DNA from: Bacterioplanoides sp965219715
GTDB lineage: Bacteria; Pseudomonadota; Gammaproteobacteria; Pseudomonadales; Oceanobacteraceae
Direction: 5' to 3'
Length of the DNA stretch: 64,000 bases
NCBI RefSeq assembly: GCF_965219715.1
Contig: NZ_OZ244785.1
Location: forward strand, 2,232,001-2,296,000
The position numbers were made by a program, and so were the translations under genes. The notes beneath the pieces are model-generated. The model worked only from the letters and a program-made list of their open reading frames with translations. It was not told the DNA's origin and made no database searches. Positions 1-8,739 of the stretch are shown piece by piece; the first letter of the stretch is position 1; every line of letters begins with the position of its first letter.

Positions 1-1
1 G

Positions 2-949
2 GCACGCCAGAACATCCCAACCGCGGACTACCAGAACTTCACCGAAGTTGAGCCAGCACTGGCTTATCTGCGTGAAAAAGGTGCTCCAATCGTTGTTAAG
101 GCTGACGGTCTGGCGGCGGGTAAAGGTGTTATTGTTGCCGAAACTCTGGAGCAAGCTGAAGAAGCGGTAAAAGACATGCTGTCTGGTAACGCTTTTGGTG
201 ATGCCGGTTGTCGCGTCGTGATCGAAGAGTTCCTGACCGGTGAAGAAGCCTCTTTCATCGTAATGGTTGACGGTAAAAACATCCTGCCAATGGCCACCAG
301 CCAGGATCACAAACGTGTCGGCGATGGTGACACTGGTCCAAACACCGGCGGTATGGGTGCTTACTCTCCAGCTCCGGTTGTGACCCCTGAAATCCACGAC
401 CGCATTATGGCTGAAGTGATTCGCCCAACTGTTGAAGGCATGGCGGCTGAAGGCAATGACTACACAGGTTTCCTGTATGCGGGTCTGATGATCAACGAAT
501 CCGGCGCGCCAAAAGTAATCGAATACAATTGCCGTTTCGGTGATCCGGAAACTCAGCCAATCATGATGCGTATGCAGTCGGATATGGTGGCTCACTGCTT
601 AGCAGCGCTGGAAGGCAAGCTGGATCAGGAAACCACTCAGTGGGACCCTCGTGCTTCCATGGGGGTTGTTCTGGCAGCAGGCGGTTACCCGGCAGCCTAC
701 AACAAAGGCGACGCAATCAGCTTACCGGATAACGATGGCGCTGACCGCAAAGTATTCCACGCAGGCACTAAGCTGGATGGCGATGATGTTGTCACCGCCG
801 GTGGTCGTGTATTATGTGCAACGGCTTTAGGTAACAGCGTGAGCGAAGCTCAGCAACAAGCCTACGAGCTGGCTGCACAAATCGACTGGAAAGATGTCTT
901 CTACCGTAAAGACATTGGTTACCGTGCTGTAGCCCGCGAGCAAAGCTAA
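2..949 (+). CDS. purD: Phosphoribosylamine-glycine ligase, 3' part
   Basis: ATP-grasp enzyme of de novo purine synthesis that joins glycine to phosphoribosylamine to give GAR in the cytosol. The reading frame is open from base 2, so the 5' end lies outside the window. Early residues include KADGLAAGKGV, the ATP-grasp nucleotide-binding strand, followed by GGMGAYSPAP and the metal-binding segment EYNCRFGDPETQ, all hallmarks of PurD; the C-terminal domain is complete and ends in TAA at 947-949. About 315 of the family's usual ~430 residues are present. It is followed after 39 bases by a RetS-like kinase, the same neighbour as in Pseudomonas aeruginosa. Family assignment is essentially certain; only the truncation by the window edge limits it. 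Confidence 0.97.
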   Translation, partial: ARQNIPTADYQNFTEVEPALAYLREKGAPIVVKADGLAAGKGVIVAETLEQAEEAVKDMLSGNAFGDAGCRVVIEEFLTGEEASFIVMVDGKNILPMATSQDHKRVGDGDTGPNTGGMGAYSPAPVVTPEIHDRIMAEVIRPTVEGMAAEGNDYTGFLYAGLMINESGAPKVIEYNCRFGDPETQPIMMRMQSDMVAHCLAALEGKLDQETTQWDPRASMGVVLAAGGYPAAYNKGDAISLPDNDGADRKVFHAGTKLDGDDVVTAGGRVLCATALGNSVSEAQQQAYELAAQIDWKDVFYRKDIGYRAVAREQS

Positions 950-988
950 CGGTTCAATATAACAACAGATAATCGCGGAGATTCAGGG

Positions 989-3352
989 ATGACACACTTG
1001 CTCAGTAACTATGAGGATAGTCGCATGGTTACCGGCAAGTTTTATCTATTGTTACTGGTTGTTCTGGCGTTACTGTGTTTCAGCAGTAGCAGCCAGGCAA
1101 CTAACCCGGTTCTGATTCCCAACCAATCGTTTGATTACGGCGTGACGCCCTACGCGTCGGTTTATGAAGACAAGCAAAAGCAGCTGACCATTCGTGAGAT
1201 GCTCTCTCCAGAGCAGCAACTGCGATTTACCCCCAGCCACAGTGAAAAGCTGAAATTCGGTTTAACAACTTCAGCCTACTGGTTACGCATCAGCATCTCG
1301 AATCCTTATAAAGATCCAAAGCAGGCAGTATTGAGCCTGTCGAATCCGGATCTGAAACAAGTATCGCTCTACAATATCAATAATCCGGAGCCACAAACCT
1401 ACAGCCGTAAAAGCCGTGGCCGCATTGGAGGCTACATTCAGGCCTACCCGTTTCTGATTGATATTCCGGCTGAGAGCACCGAAAGTTTCCTGATTCGTAT
1501 TGCCTCAGATTCCATTCTTAACACCGAGCTTCGTCTCGCCAGCCTGGATTACTTCCTGTTTAACGAGCAGTGGGACTTTATTATCCAGGGGTTGGTACTA
1601 GGCTGGGTGTTGGGTACCTTGCTGTATTTCTTAAACCTCTATCGACAGCAGCGCTTATTGGTCGCAGCCGCCGCCGCCAGTTACTGCCTCTGCGCCTTAA
1701 TGTTTCTGCCCAGCTGGACGGGTTTACTCAGCATGCTGTTCACCATCAGTGGTGAAACTCTGGCTTACTTCGGCTATATCATGATCAGCCTGTCAGCTTC
1801 CGCACATGGTTTTGTGGTTTACAGCCTCGGCTGGCGCCAGCGCCACATCGAACAAAAACTGATGATTGCTGGCGCTATATATTTAGTCACCAACCTGATC
1901 ATTGTTGCTGTGGTTGAGTCGGGGATGCAGTTCTTTATCGCCTTGAGCTTACTGCTGTATGGCCTGGCGACCAGTATTTTCCTGATGTTGGTTCCAAGCA
2001 AAGAGTTGCCTGCACAACGCTGGCTGACTTATGGAGCACTGGCGCTGACCATCGGCCTGATTCTGACCTTGCTGACTACCCAGAACTTGCTGACTCTCGA
2101 GTTCCTGCACGACTGGGCCATTCTGATTCTGCCGTCATCGCTGATTCTCAGCATGGTTGCCACTGTCGCAGCAATTACCGATAAACGCACCAGCAAACAC
2201 AATGCCGCCGGCAATGAGCTGCAGATTAATGCAGCAATGTTATCTCACATCAGCCATGAACTGCGCTCGCCGATTAATGGCGTACTTGGCATGAGTCAGC
2301 TGCTTAACGACACTCCATTAGGAAACAACCAACGCGATTTCCTCAACACCATCAGCGAAGCCGGGCATGACCTGCTGCATGTTGTTAATCAGGTATCAGA
2401 CCTCGGTAAAGTGCAGAGCAATCAGCTGGAACTGGAGCCCGAACCTGTTGAGATTCGCAAGCTGCTGAATCAGACCGTACAACACTTCCAGCAAGGTGGT
2501 GTACGTAAACAAATGGAACTGGTGATCGATATTGATGATCAGGTGGCCAATCGCGTGATTGTGGACCGTACTCACCTACAGTCACTGATCCATTCGATTC
2601 TGGCGAAATTGCTGGCCTACGGTGAGCACGGCGTATTAACTCTGGCAGCTCAGCCCTATAACAGCCAGATGACGTCAGGACTGATGTTACAACTGCGGGT
2701 AAACAGCCAGTTGGCACGCCCGGATGAACTGCGCAGTGCTTTACAGATTCTGCAACACCATAAGCCACAGCAGCGTATCGGCGATTTCAGTAAACAGTGG
2801 AACATGCTGGTACTGCGCAAAGTGATGAAGCGTATGAAAGCCACATTAGAGATCGAAGACTTCAATCTCCATGGTGCGTCTCTGACACTCTACCTGCCGC
2901 TGGAAAGCGATCAGCAACCGGTGCTTCAGTCTCATGACGACAGCCTGATTGGTTTACGGGTGTTGATCGTGGATGACAACGCATCCGTACGAAACGTGAT
3001 CGAAAAACAATTAAGACGTCAGGGAATGCGTGCCGAAAGCACTTACAGTGGTAAAGAAGCGCTGGCGATGATGCGCCATCAGAATTCAATCAGCGAGCCT
3101 TATGAAGTCCTGATTATTGACCACGACATGCCGCTGATGGACGGACTGCAGTTGTCGGAACGGGTATTGTCCGACCCCGACATCAGCAACAAACCCGCAC
3201 GCCTGATGTTAACCGGCATGAACATCAGCAATGTTCGTGAAGAAGCACTGGATGCAGGAATTCAACAGTTATTAGCCAAACCGGCTGATCCGGATCAGTT
3301 ACGCCGGACCATCTCAGGTTTGTTGGCTGCGCGCGCCAAAGAGCGCTCTTAG
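989..3352 (+). CDS. retS: RetS-like 7TM hybrid sensor kinase (degenerate catalytic domain)
   Basis: Membrane sensor of 787 residues. Order: signal peptide (about 14-37), periplasmic 7TMR-DISMED2-like domain (about 45-185, YWLRISISNP, LSLSNPDLKQV), seven transmembrane helices (about 195-395), HisKA domain with intact H-box SHISHELRSP near residue 423, a poorly conserved ATPase region, and one C-terminal receiver (IVDDN near 658, phospho-acceptor in LIIDHDMP near 710, TG and AKP further on). In the ATPase region I find no N-box asparagine and no DxGxG or later glycine box, so autophosphorylation is doubtful. Position right after purD and the domain order match P. aeruginosa RetS, which inhibits GacS; RetS there has two receivers, this has one. 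Start: ATG 989 has GGAG 8 bases upstream; ATG 1025, preceded by GAGG, would begin directly at the signal peptide. Orthology is inference, the domain content is seen. Confidence 0.8.
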   Translation: MTHLLSNYEDSRMVTGKFYLLLLVVLALLCFSSSSQATNPVLIPNQSFDYGVTPYASVYEDKQKQLTIREMLSPEQQLRFTPSHSEKLKFGLTTSAYWLRISISNPYKDPKQAVLSLSNPDLKQVSLYNINNPEPQTYSRKSRGRIGGYIQAYPFLIDIPAESTESFLIRIASDSILNTELRLASLDYFLFNEQWDFIIQGLVLGWVLGTLLYFLNLYRQQRLLVAAAAASYCLCALMFLPSWTGLLSMLFTISGETLAYFGYIMISLSASAHGFVVYSLGWRQRHIEQKLMIAGAIYLVTNLIIVAVVESGMQFFIALSLLLYGLATSIFLMLVPSKELPAQRWLTYGALALTIGLILTLLTTQNLLTLEFLHDWAILILPSSLILSMVATVAAITDKRTSKHNAAGNELQINAAMLSHISHELRSPINGVLGMSQLLNDTPLGNNQRDFLNTISEAGHDLLHVVNQVSDLGKVQSNQLELEPEPVEIRKLLNQTVQHFQQGGVRKQMELVIDIDDQVANRVIVDRTHLQSLIHSILAKLLAYGEHGVLTLAAQPYNSQMTSGLMLQLRVNSQLARPDELRSALQILQHHKPQQRIGDFSKQWNMLVLRKVMKRMKATLEIEDFNLHGASLTLYLPLESDQQPVLQSHDDSLIGLRVLIVDDNASVRNVIEKQLRRQGMRAESTYSGKEALAMMRHQNSISEPYEVLIIDHDMPLMDGLQLSERVLSDPDISNKPARLMLTGMNISNVREEALDAGIQQLLAKPADPDQLRRTISGLLAARAKERS

Positions 3353-4830
3353 TCGGCCGTCACAGCACGACCATCGGCCCAGTCGCGTAATCCTTGTAGC
3401 TGCTCAGCCATGGTCACCGACAGTGGCTGAGTACGCTGAATTTCCCGCAGCAAAGTTTCGGTAGTGATCCCCTCACCGTCCTTATCAAGGCTATGAACCG
3501 AGTGCCAGGCAGAAACCACGGCCTGCTCCAGCTCTGCACCTGAGAACCCGGCACTGGCCTGGGCCAGTAAAGTAATATCAAATCGCTCTACCGCCAAGCC
3601 ACGTTTCTCCATATGTAGCCTGATAATGGCTTCCCGTACGTCTGGCTTTGGCAGATCAACAAAGAACAGCTCATCCAGCCTGCCCTTTCGCATCAGCTCA
3701 GGTGGCAGCGCATGAATATTGTTCGCTGTTGCAACAACAAACACCTTAGATTCATGTTCGGCCATCCAGGTTAGCAATGTCCCCAGTAAGCGCTGACTTA
3801 CGCCCTGATCGTTACTGTCCTGGCCAAGGCCTTTCTCCACTTCGTCCATCCACACCACACAAGGCGACATGGTTTCGGCAAGCTTAAGCGACTCACGTAA
3901 ATTACGCTCCGTTTCACCGAAAAATTTGTTGTACAGAGAACCAAAGTCCAGCCGTAACAACGGCACGCCCCACGAACCGGCTACCGCTTTAGCCGCCAGA
4001 CTTTTACCACTGCCCTGCACACCAAACAGCATCATGCCCCGTGGGCGCAAATCATCACCGGCTTTGAGGAAGGCATGACGACGTTGTTCCAGCCAGCTTT
4101 TCATATTCTCCAGCCCGGCCACATCAGCAAAGCGGGCGGTGTCATATTCGAAGCTCATGGCGCCTTCCATATCGAGCAATTCCATTTTAGCTTTGCTCAC
4201 TTCCGGCACATCATCCTGAGTAATCGCGCCATCATCGACAATCACACCACGGACTAAACGGCGGGCATCAGAGAAGGTTAAACCACGCAAATTAGCGACG
4301 ATTTGCTGCAGGGTTGCGGAGTCGGTTTTTACCTTACGGCCGCTGTTTTTTGCGTAACGCTGGGCTTCCTCTTTCACCAGCGACATCAACTGACCTTCAT
4401 CCGGCAGTTGTAAATCAAAGCTCATAGCCAAACGCTGTAACTCTGCGGGAGCATCGATGCGATGACTTAACAGCACCAGGGTTTTACCGAAACGTTCATG
4501 CTGCAGGGCAATGTCTTTCACCAGTCGAACAACTAAAGGATCATCGAGATAAGGGTGTAAATCACAGAATACAAACAAACCACCCTGCTCCCGAGCCTTG
4601 ATCTGTTTGAGAGCTTCAACTGGCTGCGAACTGTCCGATTCCTTGGCCACATCTTCCCCAAATCCAAGGCGACGCAAACCATCGGACACTGTCCACTGCT
4701 GCAAGGCTAAGCCACGCTTAATCGCTACCCGGGTTAACAGCTCCAGCACGCGAGCTTCTTCATATGATTCAACCAGTAACAAAGGGGCATGCCGGTCGAG
4801 CATCAGCCCGAGATCTCGTAAATCCTGCAT
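3349..4830 (-). CDS. Ycf46-like AAA+ ATPase
   Basis: Predicted cytosolic AAA+ ATPase of 493 residues. The N-terminal ~230 residues resemble a second, non-catalytic P-loop-like fold (FVFCDLHPYL, LVLLSHRI), followed by a classical AAA module: Walker A GVQGSGKS at about 270-277, Walker B VVWMDEVEKG at about 325-334, sensor 1 in VVATANN and an arginine-finger region RKGRLDE. This two-part arrangement is that of the Ycf46 family of AAA proteins found in cyanobacteria and proteobacteria, whose cellular role is not well defined. The gene converges on the RetS-like kinase and their stop codons overlap by four bases. No signal peptide or membrane segment is visible. The family call is good; substrate and process are unknown. 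Confidence 0.85.
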   Translation of the reverse strand: MQDLRDLGLMLDRHAPLLLVESYEEARVLELLTRVAIKRGLALQQWTVSDGLRRLGFGEDVAKESDSSQPVEALKQIKAREQGGLFVFCDLHPYLDDPLVVRLVKDIALQHERFGKTLVLLSHRIDAPAELQRLAMSFDLQLPDEGQLMSLVKEEAQRYAKNSGRKVKTDSATLQQIVANLRGLTFSDARRLVRGVIVDDGAITQDDVPEVSKAKMELLDMEGAMSFEYDTARFADVAGLENMKSWLEQRRHAFLKAGDDLRPRGMMLFGVQGSGKSLAAKAVAGSWGVPLLRLDFGSLYNKFFGETERNLRESLKLAETMSPCVVWMDEVEKGLGQDSNDQGVSQRLLGTLLTWMAEHESKVFVVATANNIHALPPELMRKGRLDELFFVDLPKPDVREAIIRLHMEKRGLAVERFDITLLAQASAGFSGAELEQAVVSAWHSVHSLDKDGEGITTETLLREIQRTQPLSVTMAEQLQGLRDWADGRAVTAD

Positions 4831-5073
4831 TATGATTTCCGGTTTTTATTTTGATGTCTGACACTATATCACGCGAAATTCAGTCCGATAGAAGCAGTGT
4901 GCTGCTCTCAGGGCGCTGTAAATACATCCCTGTACGCGAGTTGACCACATCCTCTGATCAGCCCTTTCGCAACACACTACATCCACCTCCCTTCATGGGC
5001 AGGCGAATTAGCCAATGCATTAAAAAAAGTAATTTCGTAAAATAACCGAAATTATTCTTCTGAAGTTATCACT

Positions 5074-5718
5074 ATGAGCACTCGTCACTACTCTCTGTTC
5101 GATAAGCTGATTCACAACGCCGACCAGGCATTGCGCACTCTGGTGCCAGGAGCAGCTCAGGAGGAACGCACTTCGCCAGCACAAACGCGCGACTTCGCTG
5201 AAATGACCGAAGAAGAGAAAAAACACGCCGCAGGTTTAATGCGTATTAACCATACCGGTGAGGTTTGTGCACAAGCGCTGTATCAGGGCCAGGCATTAAC
5301 CGCAAAGCTGCCGGAAGTGCGCGAGTCGATGGAAGAAGCGGCACGTGAAGAAGTTGATCACCTCGTCTGGTGTGAGCAACGCATCAAAGACCTTGGCAGC
5401 CATACCAGCTATCTGAACCCATTATTCTATGGTTTGTCATTTGGCATTGGCGCTGCGGCTGGCAAAGTCAGCGATAAAGTCAGCTTAGGCTTTGTTGCTG
5501 CAACCGAAGAGCAGGTGTGTAAACACCTGACTGAACACATGACCAAGCTGCCGGTCCAGGACGAAAAGAGTAAAGCAGTTTTGCTGCAAATGCTGGAAGA
5601 CGAAGCCAAACATGCAACCGCTGCTATTGATGCAGGCGGTCATAAATTTCCATTCCCGGTTAAACTGGCCATGAGTGGCTTGGCTAAGGTGATGACCAAG
5701 ACCACGTACCGCGTATAG
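5074..5718 (+). CDS. coq7: Demethoxyubiquinone hydroxylase Coq7
   Basis: Di-iron monooxygenase (214 residues) that hydroxylates 2-polyprenyl-3-methyl-6-methoxy-1,4-benzoquinone, the penultimate step of ubiquinone synthesis, at the inner membrane face. The carboxylate/histidine ligand motifs of the four-helix di-iron fold are visible: NHTGEVCAQ, then EEVDHL, then the second pair ATEEQV and DEAKHA. Length matches proteobacterial Coq7. The divergent promoter region shared with the AAA ATPase gene lies at 4831-5073; a GAAG ribosome site precedes ATG 5074. No unusual residue was noticed. High confidence. Confidence 0.95.
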   Translation: MSTRHYSLFDKLIHNADQALRTLVPGAAQEERTSPAQTRDFAEMTEEEKKHAAGLMRINHTGEVCAQALYQGQALTAKLPEVRESMEEAAREEVDHLVWCEQRIKDLGSHTSYLNPLFYGLSFGIGAAAGKVSDKVSLGFVAATEEQVCKHLTEHMTKLPVQDEKSKAVLLQMLEDEAKHATAAIDAGGHKFPFPVKLAMSGLAKVMTKTTYRV

Positions 5719-5724
5719 TGATGT

Positions 5725-5741
5725 GGTGGGCGTTGCCCACC
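5725..5741. repeat. Short perfect hairpin downstream of coq7
   Basis: GGTGGGC, loop GTT, GCCCACC form a perfect 7-bp hairpin six bases after the coq7 stop, followed by CTAC. There is no T-tract, so it is a poor intrinsic terminator. Very similar GTGGGC-GCCCAC palindromes are dispersed in many bacterial genomes, so this may be a solitary REP-like sequence or a 3'-end stabiliser; only one copy is seen here. Confidence 0.5.
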
Positions 5742-5890
5742 CTACACTGCACCAAAGCAGTTCAGATCGCCCATCTATAAGCCAGAGGTTGAATAGACCA
5801 ATTCAGCGTTTAGGCAGCAAACTGTTTTATTACTTCTTATGCTTATTCAGGCAGTTTTCTGCTTATGGATGAAACAACGGAGGTAATACC

Positions 5891-6121
5891 GTGATTAAAC
5901 TGGATCTTATTAACCGTATTCGCCGCTTCTATAAATTGCCGGAGAACAATCCGGAGTTTATCTGGACACGTTCAACAACCTACCAAAGACGTCTTGAGCA
6001 GGTAAAAAGTGGCTGGATAGTGGCAGGACTTTTGATGCTGGCCAGTGGCAGCACCAGTGCTGTGATTGTGATTGGTGCTTTTAGTGGATTTTTATCACTG
6101 GCGTTTTTAGAGCGTAGCTGA
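5891..6121 (+). CDS. Small membrane protein of unknown function
   Basis: 76-residue protein starting at GTG 5891, chosen because a near-perfect ribosome site (GGAGGT) lies 7 bases upstream. The N-terminal ~45 residues are polar and basic (INRIRRFYKLPENN, YQRRLEQVKSGW); the rest is a hydrophobic stretch long enough for one long or two short membrane helices, rich in Gly, Ala and Ser. I do not recognise the family. It stands alone between coq7 and the convergent ilv operon, and its 3' side is one of the GGA-hairpin elements, which also looks like its transcription terminator. Confidence 0.6.
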   Translation: MIKLDLINRIRRFYKLPENNPEFIWTRSTTYQRRLEQVKSGWIVAGLLMLASGSTSAVIVIGAFSGFLSLAFLERS

Positions 6122-6149
6122 CTCCAAATTACATTCCGCAGTTTTGAAA

Positions 6150-6256
6150 ACAAAAAGCCCGGTTACTTTTCATAGCAACAACAGGATGTTGTGTTAGCGT
6201 CGCGATCACAGGGACGTGGCTTCGACGCGGCGGCTGAAAAGTAACCGGGCTTTTGT
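6150..6256 (+). ncRNA. GGA-hairpin element A (CsrA/RsmA-site-like), fused to a terminator
   Basis: A 20-bp perfect outer stem (6153-6172 with 6235-6254, closing on TTTTCA/TGAAAA) encloses two arms. Arm 1 (6178-6192): ACAACA, loop GGA, TGTTGT. Arm 2: GCGTCG (6197-6202) with CGACGC (6223-6228), containing CAC-AGGGAC-GTG, whose ACAGGGACGT fits the CsrA/RsmE consensus ACANGGANGU exactly. Stem-distal runs of T on both strands make it a plausible bidirectional terminator between the plus-strand small membrane protein gene and the minus-strand ilv operon. Sense strand (GGA loops) is plus. It belongs to a family with four other members in this window; function is inferred, structure is seen. Confidence 0.75.
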
Positions 6257-6272
6257 GTTATCGTTTTCGAGC

Positions 6273-6764
6273 TTAGAGGCTTAACACCTTCTCACCGCGG
6301 GAAATACCGGATACACCGGTACGTACCGTTTCAAGTACTGAAGCCGATCCCATGGTTTCAATAAAGGCTTCCAGCTTATCGCTGGTACCTGTCAGCTGGA
6401 TGGTATAAACGTTAGCTGTTACATCCACAATCTGACCACGGAAGATGTCCGCAGTACGTTTAATTTCCGCACGCTGAGCACCTACCGCTTTTACCTTAAT
6501 CAACATCAGCTCACGCTCGATATGAGCACCTTCCGACAGATCAACCAGTTTCACCACTTCAATCAGCTTGTTCAGCTGCTTGGTGATTTGTTCGATCTTG
6601 CTGTCATCCCCTACTGTGGTCATGGTCAGACGAGACAGAGTTTCGTCTTCCGTTGGTGCCACGGTTAAGGTTTCGATGTTGTAACCACGCTGAGCAAACA
6701 AACCAACCACACGCGCCAAAGCACCTGGCTCATTTTCCAGCAAAATAGAAATAATGTGTCTCAT
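6273..6764 (-). CDS. ilvH: Acetolactate synthase, small regulatory subunit
   Basis: Regulatory subunit (163 residues) of acetohydroxyacid synthase, the first common enzyme of valine, leucine and isoleucine synthesis; it confers valine feedback control and stimulates the large subunit. The N-terminal ACT domain is typical (ISILLENEPGALARVVGLFAQRGYNI), followed by the ACT-like C-terminal domain. Length equals that of IlvH/IlvN proteins of Pseudomonas and enterobacteria. One base separates it from the upstream large-subunit stop, so the two are co-translated. Sometimes named ilvN; the sequence and partner fit the IlvIH isoenzyme. Confidence 0.95.
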   Translation of the reverse strand: MRHIISILLENEPGALARVVGLFAQRGYNIETLTVAPTEDETLSRLTMTTVGDDSKIEQITKQLNKLIEVVKLVDLSEGAHIERELMLIKVKAVGAQRAEIKRTADIFRGQIVDVTANVYTIQLTGTSDKLEAFIETMGSASVLETVRTGVSGISRGEKVLSL

Positions 6765-6765
6765 A

Positions 6766-8490
6766 TCAGGTACGCTCCGTCTTGCTCAGCCACATATCGC
6801 GCATGGAACCGGTCGGAACCTGCATTGGATACACGTGTTCAGTTTCGTCTACTGCAACGTCAAGGAACACAAGACGGTTTTTGTATTTGCCAAAGGTATC
6901 TTCCAGCGCCTGAGGTAACTCATCACGCTCTTTTACCTGAATACCTACGTGACCGTACGCTTCTACCAGCTTCACGAAGTCAGGCAGCGACTCCATGTAA
7001 GAGTGAGAGTGACGACCTTCGTAGTTCATATCCTGCCACTGGCGAACCATGCCCAGAGAGCCATTGTTCAGACACAGGATTTTCACCGGAATGCCGTACT
7101 GCAAACAGGTCGACAGTTCCTGAATGTTCATCTGGATCGAACCTTCACCGGTAACACAAACCACGGTTTCTTTCGGGAAGTTCAGTTTAATGCCCATCGC
7201 CGCCGGGAAACCAAAGCCCATGGTGCCCAGACCACCAGAGTTGATCCAGCGATTCGGCTTATCAAACTTGTAGTACTGAGCAGCAAACATCTGGTGCTGA
7301 CCTACGTCGGAAGTAACGTATGCATCACCCTTAGTGGCTTCCCACATGGCTTCAACAACTTCCTGAGGCTTCATCAGACCGCTTTCGTTTTTCTCATAAC
7401 GCATCGCGTGACGTGGACGCCAGTCGTTAATCTGTTTCCACCAGGACTCAATCGCCGCTTCATCAGGCGCTTCACTGCTTTCATCAAGAAGTGCAGTCAT
7501 TTCATCCAGAACCGTACCTACCGGACCAACAATCGGCACATCAGCATTGATGGTTTTTGAAATCGAAGATGGATCGATATCAATATGGATGATCTTCGCA
7601 TCCGGGCAGAACTTATTGGTTGCGTTCGTTACACGGTCGTCGAAGCGTGCGCCAATCGCCAGAATCACATCTGCGTGGTGCATTGCCATATTGGCTTCGT
7701 AAGTACCGTGCATGCCCAACATACCCAGGAAACGCTCACCAGTACCCGGATAAGCACCCAGGCCCATCAGCGTATTGGTACAAGGGAAGTTCAGACGATC
7801 AACCAGAGCGCGTAATTTGTCGGAGCTGCCATCGATGATCACACCACCGCCGGAGTAAACAACCGGACGTTTGGCTTTAACCAGCAGCTCAACCGCTTTT
7901 TTGATCTGACCCGCATGACCACGCTGTGGTGGCGTGTAAGAACGCAGCTTCACTTTCTTCGGATAAACGTATTCATAACGCTCATTCGGCATGGTCATGT
8001 CTTTCGGGATGTCGATCAGAACCGGACCAGGACGACCTGTGCTGGCAATATGGAATGCCTTAGCCACCATATCCGGAATATCTTCCGGACGACGCACGGC
8101 GAAGCTGTGCTTAACAACCGGGCGGGAAATACCCAACATGTCAGTTTCCTGGAAGGCATCGTCGCCGACCAGATGGCTCATTACCTGACCAGAGATAACA
8201 ACCATAGGGATCGAGTCGGTAAATGCTGTCGCAATACCGGTAATTGTGTTGGTAGCCCCGGGACCAGAGGTCACCATCACCACACCTGGTTTGCCAGTCG
8301 CACGGGCATAACCATCAGCCATATGAGCAGCGGCTTGCTCGTGACGGACCAGTACATGTTTGACGGCGCTTTGCTTATAGACTGCATCGTACACGTGTAG
8401 CAGCGAGCCACCCGGGTAACCATAAATATATTCAACGCCTGACTCGTGCAATGCACGAACCAACATATCTCCGCCGGAAAGTAATTCCAC
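6766..8490 (-). CDS. ilvI: Acetolactate synthase, large catalytic subunit
   Basis: ThDP-dependent catalytic subunit of acetohydroxyacid synthase, condensing pyruvate with pyruvate or 2-oxobutyrate. The catalytic glutamate segment RHEQAAAHMADGYAR, the central FAD-associated domain and the C-terminal ThDP domain are present. The metal/ThDP motif reads GEGSIQMN rather than GDG, a conservative variant I recall from pseudomonads. Start: GTG 8490 (product begins MELLSGGDML as in relatives) lies 8 bases behind GAGGAT; an in-frame ATG at 8505 overlaps that ribosome site, so it is less likely. Transcribed with ilvH from a promoter near 8740-8767 through a structured leader. High confidence for function. 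Confidence 0.95.
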   Translation of the reverse strand: MELLSGGDMLVRALHESGVEYIYGYPGGSLLHVYDAVYKQSAVKHVLVRHEQAAAHMADGYARATGKPGVVMVTSGPGATNTITGIATAFTDSIPMVVISGQVMSHLVGDDAFQETDMLGISRPVVKHSFAVRRPEDIPDMVAKAFHIASTGRPGPVLIDIPKDMTMPNERYEYVYPKKVKLRSYTPPQRGHAGQIKKAVELLVKAKRPVVYSGGGVIIDGSSDKLRALVDRLNFPCTNTLMGLGAYPGTGERFLGMLGMHGTYEANMAMHHADVILAIGARFDDRVTNATNKFCPDAKIIHIDIDPSSISKTINADVPIVGPVGTVLDEMTALLDESSEAPDEAAIESWWKQINDWRPRHAMRYEKNESGLMKPQEVVEAMWEATKGDAYVTSDVGQHQMFAAQYYKFDKPNRWINSGGLGTMGFGFPAAMGIKLNFPKETVVCVTGEGSIQMNIQELSTCLQYGIPVKILCLNNGSLGMVRQWQDMNYEGRHSHSYMESLPDFVKLVEAYGHVGIQVKERDELPQALEDTFGKYKNRLVFLDVAVDETEHVYPMQVPTGSMRDMWLSKTERT

Positions 8491-8532
8491 CGTACTTATC
8501 CTCATTCACAAGCTCTTTAACAGAGCATGGGT

Positions 8533-8612
8533 AAAAAAATTATTTATGCGATATTGAGCCTTTAACAACTGAGGCTCGCTCAGGCTGGATAAACAACTTT
8601 TAACTGTTTATC
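8533..8612 (-). promoter_or_regulatory. Structured ilv leader, possible attenuator
   Basis: Read on the minus strand: hairpin 8612-8588 (GATAAACA/TGTTTATC), then two mutually exclusive hairpins, 8583-8569 (CTGAG/CTCAG) and 8577-8556 (GAGCCT/AGGCTC), then a seven-T run at 8539-8533. The last hairpin is 16 bases away from the T run, so it is not a textbook terminator. A further small hairpin GCTCT/AGAGC sits close to the ilvI ribosome site. Competing pairings upstream of ilv genes suggest attenuation; I recall a similar family (ilvB-OMG) in marine gammaproteobacteria. Structures are seen, regulation is inferred. Confidence 0.45.
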
Positions 8613-8684
8613 AGTGTCTCGCTGCCTGGTCGAGGACGTCGAGGCTGAACTGGGTCGGAGGATAACCGCACCAGAGGCTGTCAT
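8580..8684 (-). CDS. Possible ilv leader peptide (34 aa)
   Basis: Short open frame in the ilvI leader, about 50 bases after the expected transcription start. It contains Val-Ile-Leu as three successive codons (GAVIL) near its start and Leu-Lys-Val-Val a few codons before the stop. The Val-Val codons lie inside the 8588-8612 hairpin and the stop inside the next one, the layout expected of a branched-chain amino acid attenuator. Against it: no good ribosome site (GGAG is 13 bases from the ATG), and the branched-chain content is modest. A candidate only. Confidence 0.3.
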   Translation of the reverse strand: MTASGAVILRPSSASTSSTRQRDTDKQLKVVYPA

Positions 8685-8739
8685 TGCCCGTCACGTTCTC
8701 CGGGGTGTTGGTAAACGTGGCTCTGGCAAAAGCGCGGTA

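Noticed and set aside
4851..5045. 64-codon plus-strand frame in the AAA ATPase/coq7 gap
   Set aside because: No ribosome site, no domain-like composition; the gap is more likely the divergent promoter region.
7141..7170. GEG instead of GDG in the ThDP motif of acetolactate synthase as a sign of inactivity
   Set aside because: I recall the same conservative change in active pseudomonad enzymes; the rest of the protein is intact.
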